From Kappaphycus alvarezii (Eukaryota; Rhodophyta; Florideophyceae; Gigartinales; Solieriaceae), in NCBI GenBank assembly GCA_002205965.3, contig NADL03000492.1, positions 992,001-1,056,000 of the forward strand: a stretch of 64,000 nt of DNA. The letters are read 5' to 3'. Every line of letters begins with the position of its first letter. Positions within the stretch are counted from its first letter, which is position 1. Shown here one piece after another: positions 62,573 to 64,000 of the stretch. Position numbers and translations under genes: made by a program. The notes beneath the pieces are model-generated. The model had not been told where the DNA came from. It saw only the letters and a program-made list of their open reading frames with translations, and did not search any database.

Positions 62573-63256
62573 TCATGGCTTCGTGGCCTGACACTCCTCC
62601 TGGCGTGTGACGTCGACGTGGCGATGAACGCCAATACGGTCACGAAAAGCCGCAAACTTGATCTTGTCTAGTGGCTTAGTAAAACCGTCTGCAGGATTCC
62701 TGTTTGACTCGACATCGAATGGATCGATCGTGCCATCGTGTACCTTGCGTCGAACGAAAAAGTAGCGGAGCTCGACATGTTTGGCGCTGGTCATGCTCTT
62801 GTCTTCAGCTGCCCATGTCTGAGCTGCGACATTGTCGCTTCCTAGGCGAACTGATTCATTCATAGTAAATCCAAGCTCAGCGAGAATATAGCGAACATAA
62901 GTCACTTCTTTCGCGCAGGTAGCAAGAGCAATGAATTCAGCTTCGGCAGTCGACAAGGCGATACTTGTCTGCTTGCAGCTCTTCCATGTGAAGGGACAGC
63001 CATTTACGTACCCAACGTATCCGGTGCGAGACTTACGTTCTTCTTTGTCTCCTGCATGGTCGGAATCACAGTAAAACTCAATGGCCAGTCGAGTTTTGCT
63101 GAGAGGAAAATTGCCATCTGCAGATGGCATTTTCTCCTCCATACGGCGATGGACAATTTCCGAATCCTGAGGTTCCCTTGAGATACGCAAATACACGCTT
63201 GGCCGCTTTGACCTAGAAAGTGTTGGGTCGAGACTGATGCTGTGCCAGAATACCAA
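62573..63256 (-). CDS. Ty1/copia RNase H
   Basis: Frame with RLAIEFYCDSDHAGDKEERK (first catalytic Asp), KSRTGYVGYVNGCPFTWKSC, QTSIALSTAEAEFIALATC (Glu) and VRLGSDNVAAQTWAAEDKS (Asp), then HVELRYFFVRRKVHDGTIDP and NPADGFTKPL, the complete copia RNase H series. The catalytic residues are all present. An unusual EEKMPSADGNFP insertion precedes CDSDHAGD. The join to the RT frame at about 63230 needs one frameshift. Confidence 0.85.
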   Translation of the reverse strand: MVFWHSISLDPTLSRSKRPSVYLRISREPQDSEIVHRRMEEKMPSADGNFPLSKTRLAIEFYCDSDHAGDKEERKSRTGYVGYVNGCPFTWKSCKQTSIALSTAEAEFIALATCAKEVTYVRYILAELGFTMNESVRLGSDNVAAQTWAAEDKSMTSAKHVELRYFFVRRKVHDGTIDPFDVESNRNPADGFTKPLDKIKFAAFRDRIGVHRHVDVTRQEECQATKP

Positions 63257-64000
63257 CAGCGGTTACAATATCTGGTCTTGTACATTGGACCAAGAATTGC
63301 AGGGCTCCGATCATATTGCGATAACCACAGTTCTCTAGGACAGGGCTATCCTTGTGCTCCTTGATCACATCGTAGATGTTGGCCTGCATCGGAGTTACCG
63401 CAGGATTGATGTCCTTGAGGTTGAAGGTCTCCAAGCATTGGTTGACGTACGATTCTTGAGAGAAGTGCTGTGTATCTCCCTTTTCGTCAATCTTGACCGC
63501 CAAGTACCAGTAAAGTGGTTCTTGGGATCCTTCGAATGTGTTCAGGAATTCTTTGGTGATCTCCTCCAAAGCCTTCGTGGTGCTCGAGAGGAAAATCAGG
63601 TCGTCCACATAGCATAGCGCGATGGCTACCGGAAAGCCAACTGCAGATGGCATTTCTTCCGAGTGAACTTTTTGAAAGACTGATCGGTTGCTTTCGCGCT
63701 GTTTGTACCCAAGTATTTCCAAGGTGTACTTCAGCCTCACGAACCAGCAGAGAGGTGCTTGTCGTAGACCATACAAGGCCTTTTCAAGCTTGTAGTAGTT
63801 GCCAGCCTTAAGTTGACTTGGCAAGTTGTAAGGATGCGTGACATATGTCTCTTTGTCAATGTCGCCGTTAAGGAAAGCCGTCTTGACATCAACGTGAGCC
63901 ACCTTCCAATCCAGTTGCTTTGCGATTGCAAGGAGGAGCAAGACAGTTGAGTAATCTACGACAGGTGCGTATACAGCGTCGCAGTCTTGCCCAAGTCTCT
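63213..64000 (-). CDS. Ty1/copia reverse transcriptase (partial, runs off the window)
   Basis: Copia RT motifs from the edge inward: APVVDYSTVLLLLAIAKQ, WKVAHVDVKTAFLNGDIDKE (first Asp), YYKLEKALYGLRQAPLCWF, VAIALCYVDDLIFLSSTT with catalytic YVDD, and MIGALQFLVQCTRPDIVTAV. The frame is open to position 64000, so protease, gag and integrase lie outside. An EEMPSAVGFP insertion sits just before the YVDD strand. All visible catalytic residues are intact. Confidence 0.9.
   Translation of the reverse strand, partial: RLGQDCDAVYAPVVDYSTVLLLLAIAKQLDWKVAHVDVKTAFLNGDIDKETYVTHPYNLPSQLKAGNYYKLEKALYGLRQAPLCWFVRLKYTLEILGYKQRESNRSVFQKVHSEEMPSAVGFPVAIALCYVDDLIFLSSTTKALEEITKEFLNTFEGSQEPLYWYLAVKIDEKGDTQHFSQESYVNQCLETFNLKDINPAVTPMQANIYDVIKEHKDSPVLENCGYRNMIGALQFLVQCTRPDIVTAVGILAQHQSRPNTF

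Noticed and set aside
1..64000. CRISPR arrays, bacterial operons, rRNA genes and intact tRNA genes
   Set aside because: No spacer-repeat array, no Shine-Dalgarno-led operon, no rRNA sequence and no foldable tRNA with correct stems was seen; the only A/B box pairs are in the element A leader.

Overview
This is a nuclear window from a eukaryote. The cellular genes are eukaryotic (BMS1, RPB10, 40S S18/uS13, cytosolic-type prolyl-tRNA synthetase, REX4-like exonuclease), mostly single-exon and only a few hundred bases apart. They form a compact island set in a sea of transposons. One gene looks plastid-targeted. Compact intron-poor gene islands separated by LTR-retrotransposon blocks fit a multicellular red alga such as Chondrus; this assignment is inference and no species marker is present.

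Layout. 1-9.9 kb is AT-rich transposon graveyard: a decayed minus-strand Ty3/gypsy pol (about 1.44-3.71 kb) and a decayed hAT transposase (about 7.8-9.4 kb). 9.95-32.84 kb is a nested retrotransposon complex. An older Ty3/gypsy element (B; about 470-bp LTRs at 9949-10417 and 32371-32840, 4-bp flank gaag) was hit by two copies of a younger chromovirus (A; about 502-bp LTRs). A1 (12539-19145) is minus strand and A2 (23489-30101) is plus strand. The B segment between them (19146-23488) now runs backwards, and the 5-bp target duplications of A1 and A2 are swapped exactly as an inversion between the two inverted copies would produce. Re-inverting it on paper reconnects the B reverse transcriptase reading frame. 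A solo A LTR with an exact agccc duplication follows at 33047-33548, then a decayed piggyBac-like transposase and a fragment of a retroelement C-terminal domain (35.7-36.4 kb).

36.7-59.9 kb is the gene island: a small two-exon gene, BMS1 (-), a 1583-aa pseudokinase/Sel1-repeat protein (+), RPB10 (-), a predicted plastid protein (+), RPS18 (-), REX4-like (+), ProRS (+), a possible three-exon small gene overlapping the ProRS stop (-), a GFA/CENP-V-type zinc protein (+) and an unknown protein with an apparent frameshift in a C tract (+). The housekeeping genes serve ribosome assembly (BMS1, REX4-like), the ribosome itself (S18), transcription (RPB10) and tRNA charging (ProRS). GTAC-rich palindromic repeats mark several intergenic spacers.

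61.2-64 kb returns to retroelements: a second copy of the 35.7-kb domain, and a minus-strand Ty1/copia RT-RNase H running off the right edge. The most unusual content is in element A: an extra 193-codon ORF with two matrin/U1-type zinc fingers between primer-binding site and gag, and a tRNA-like sequence with pol III A and B boxes in antisense in the leader. Element B has a decayed antisense ORF between integrase and its 3' LTR.
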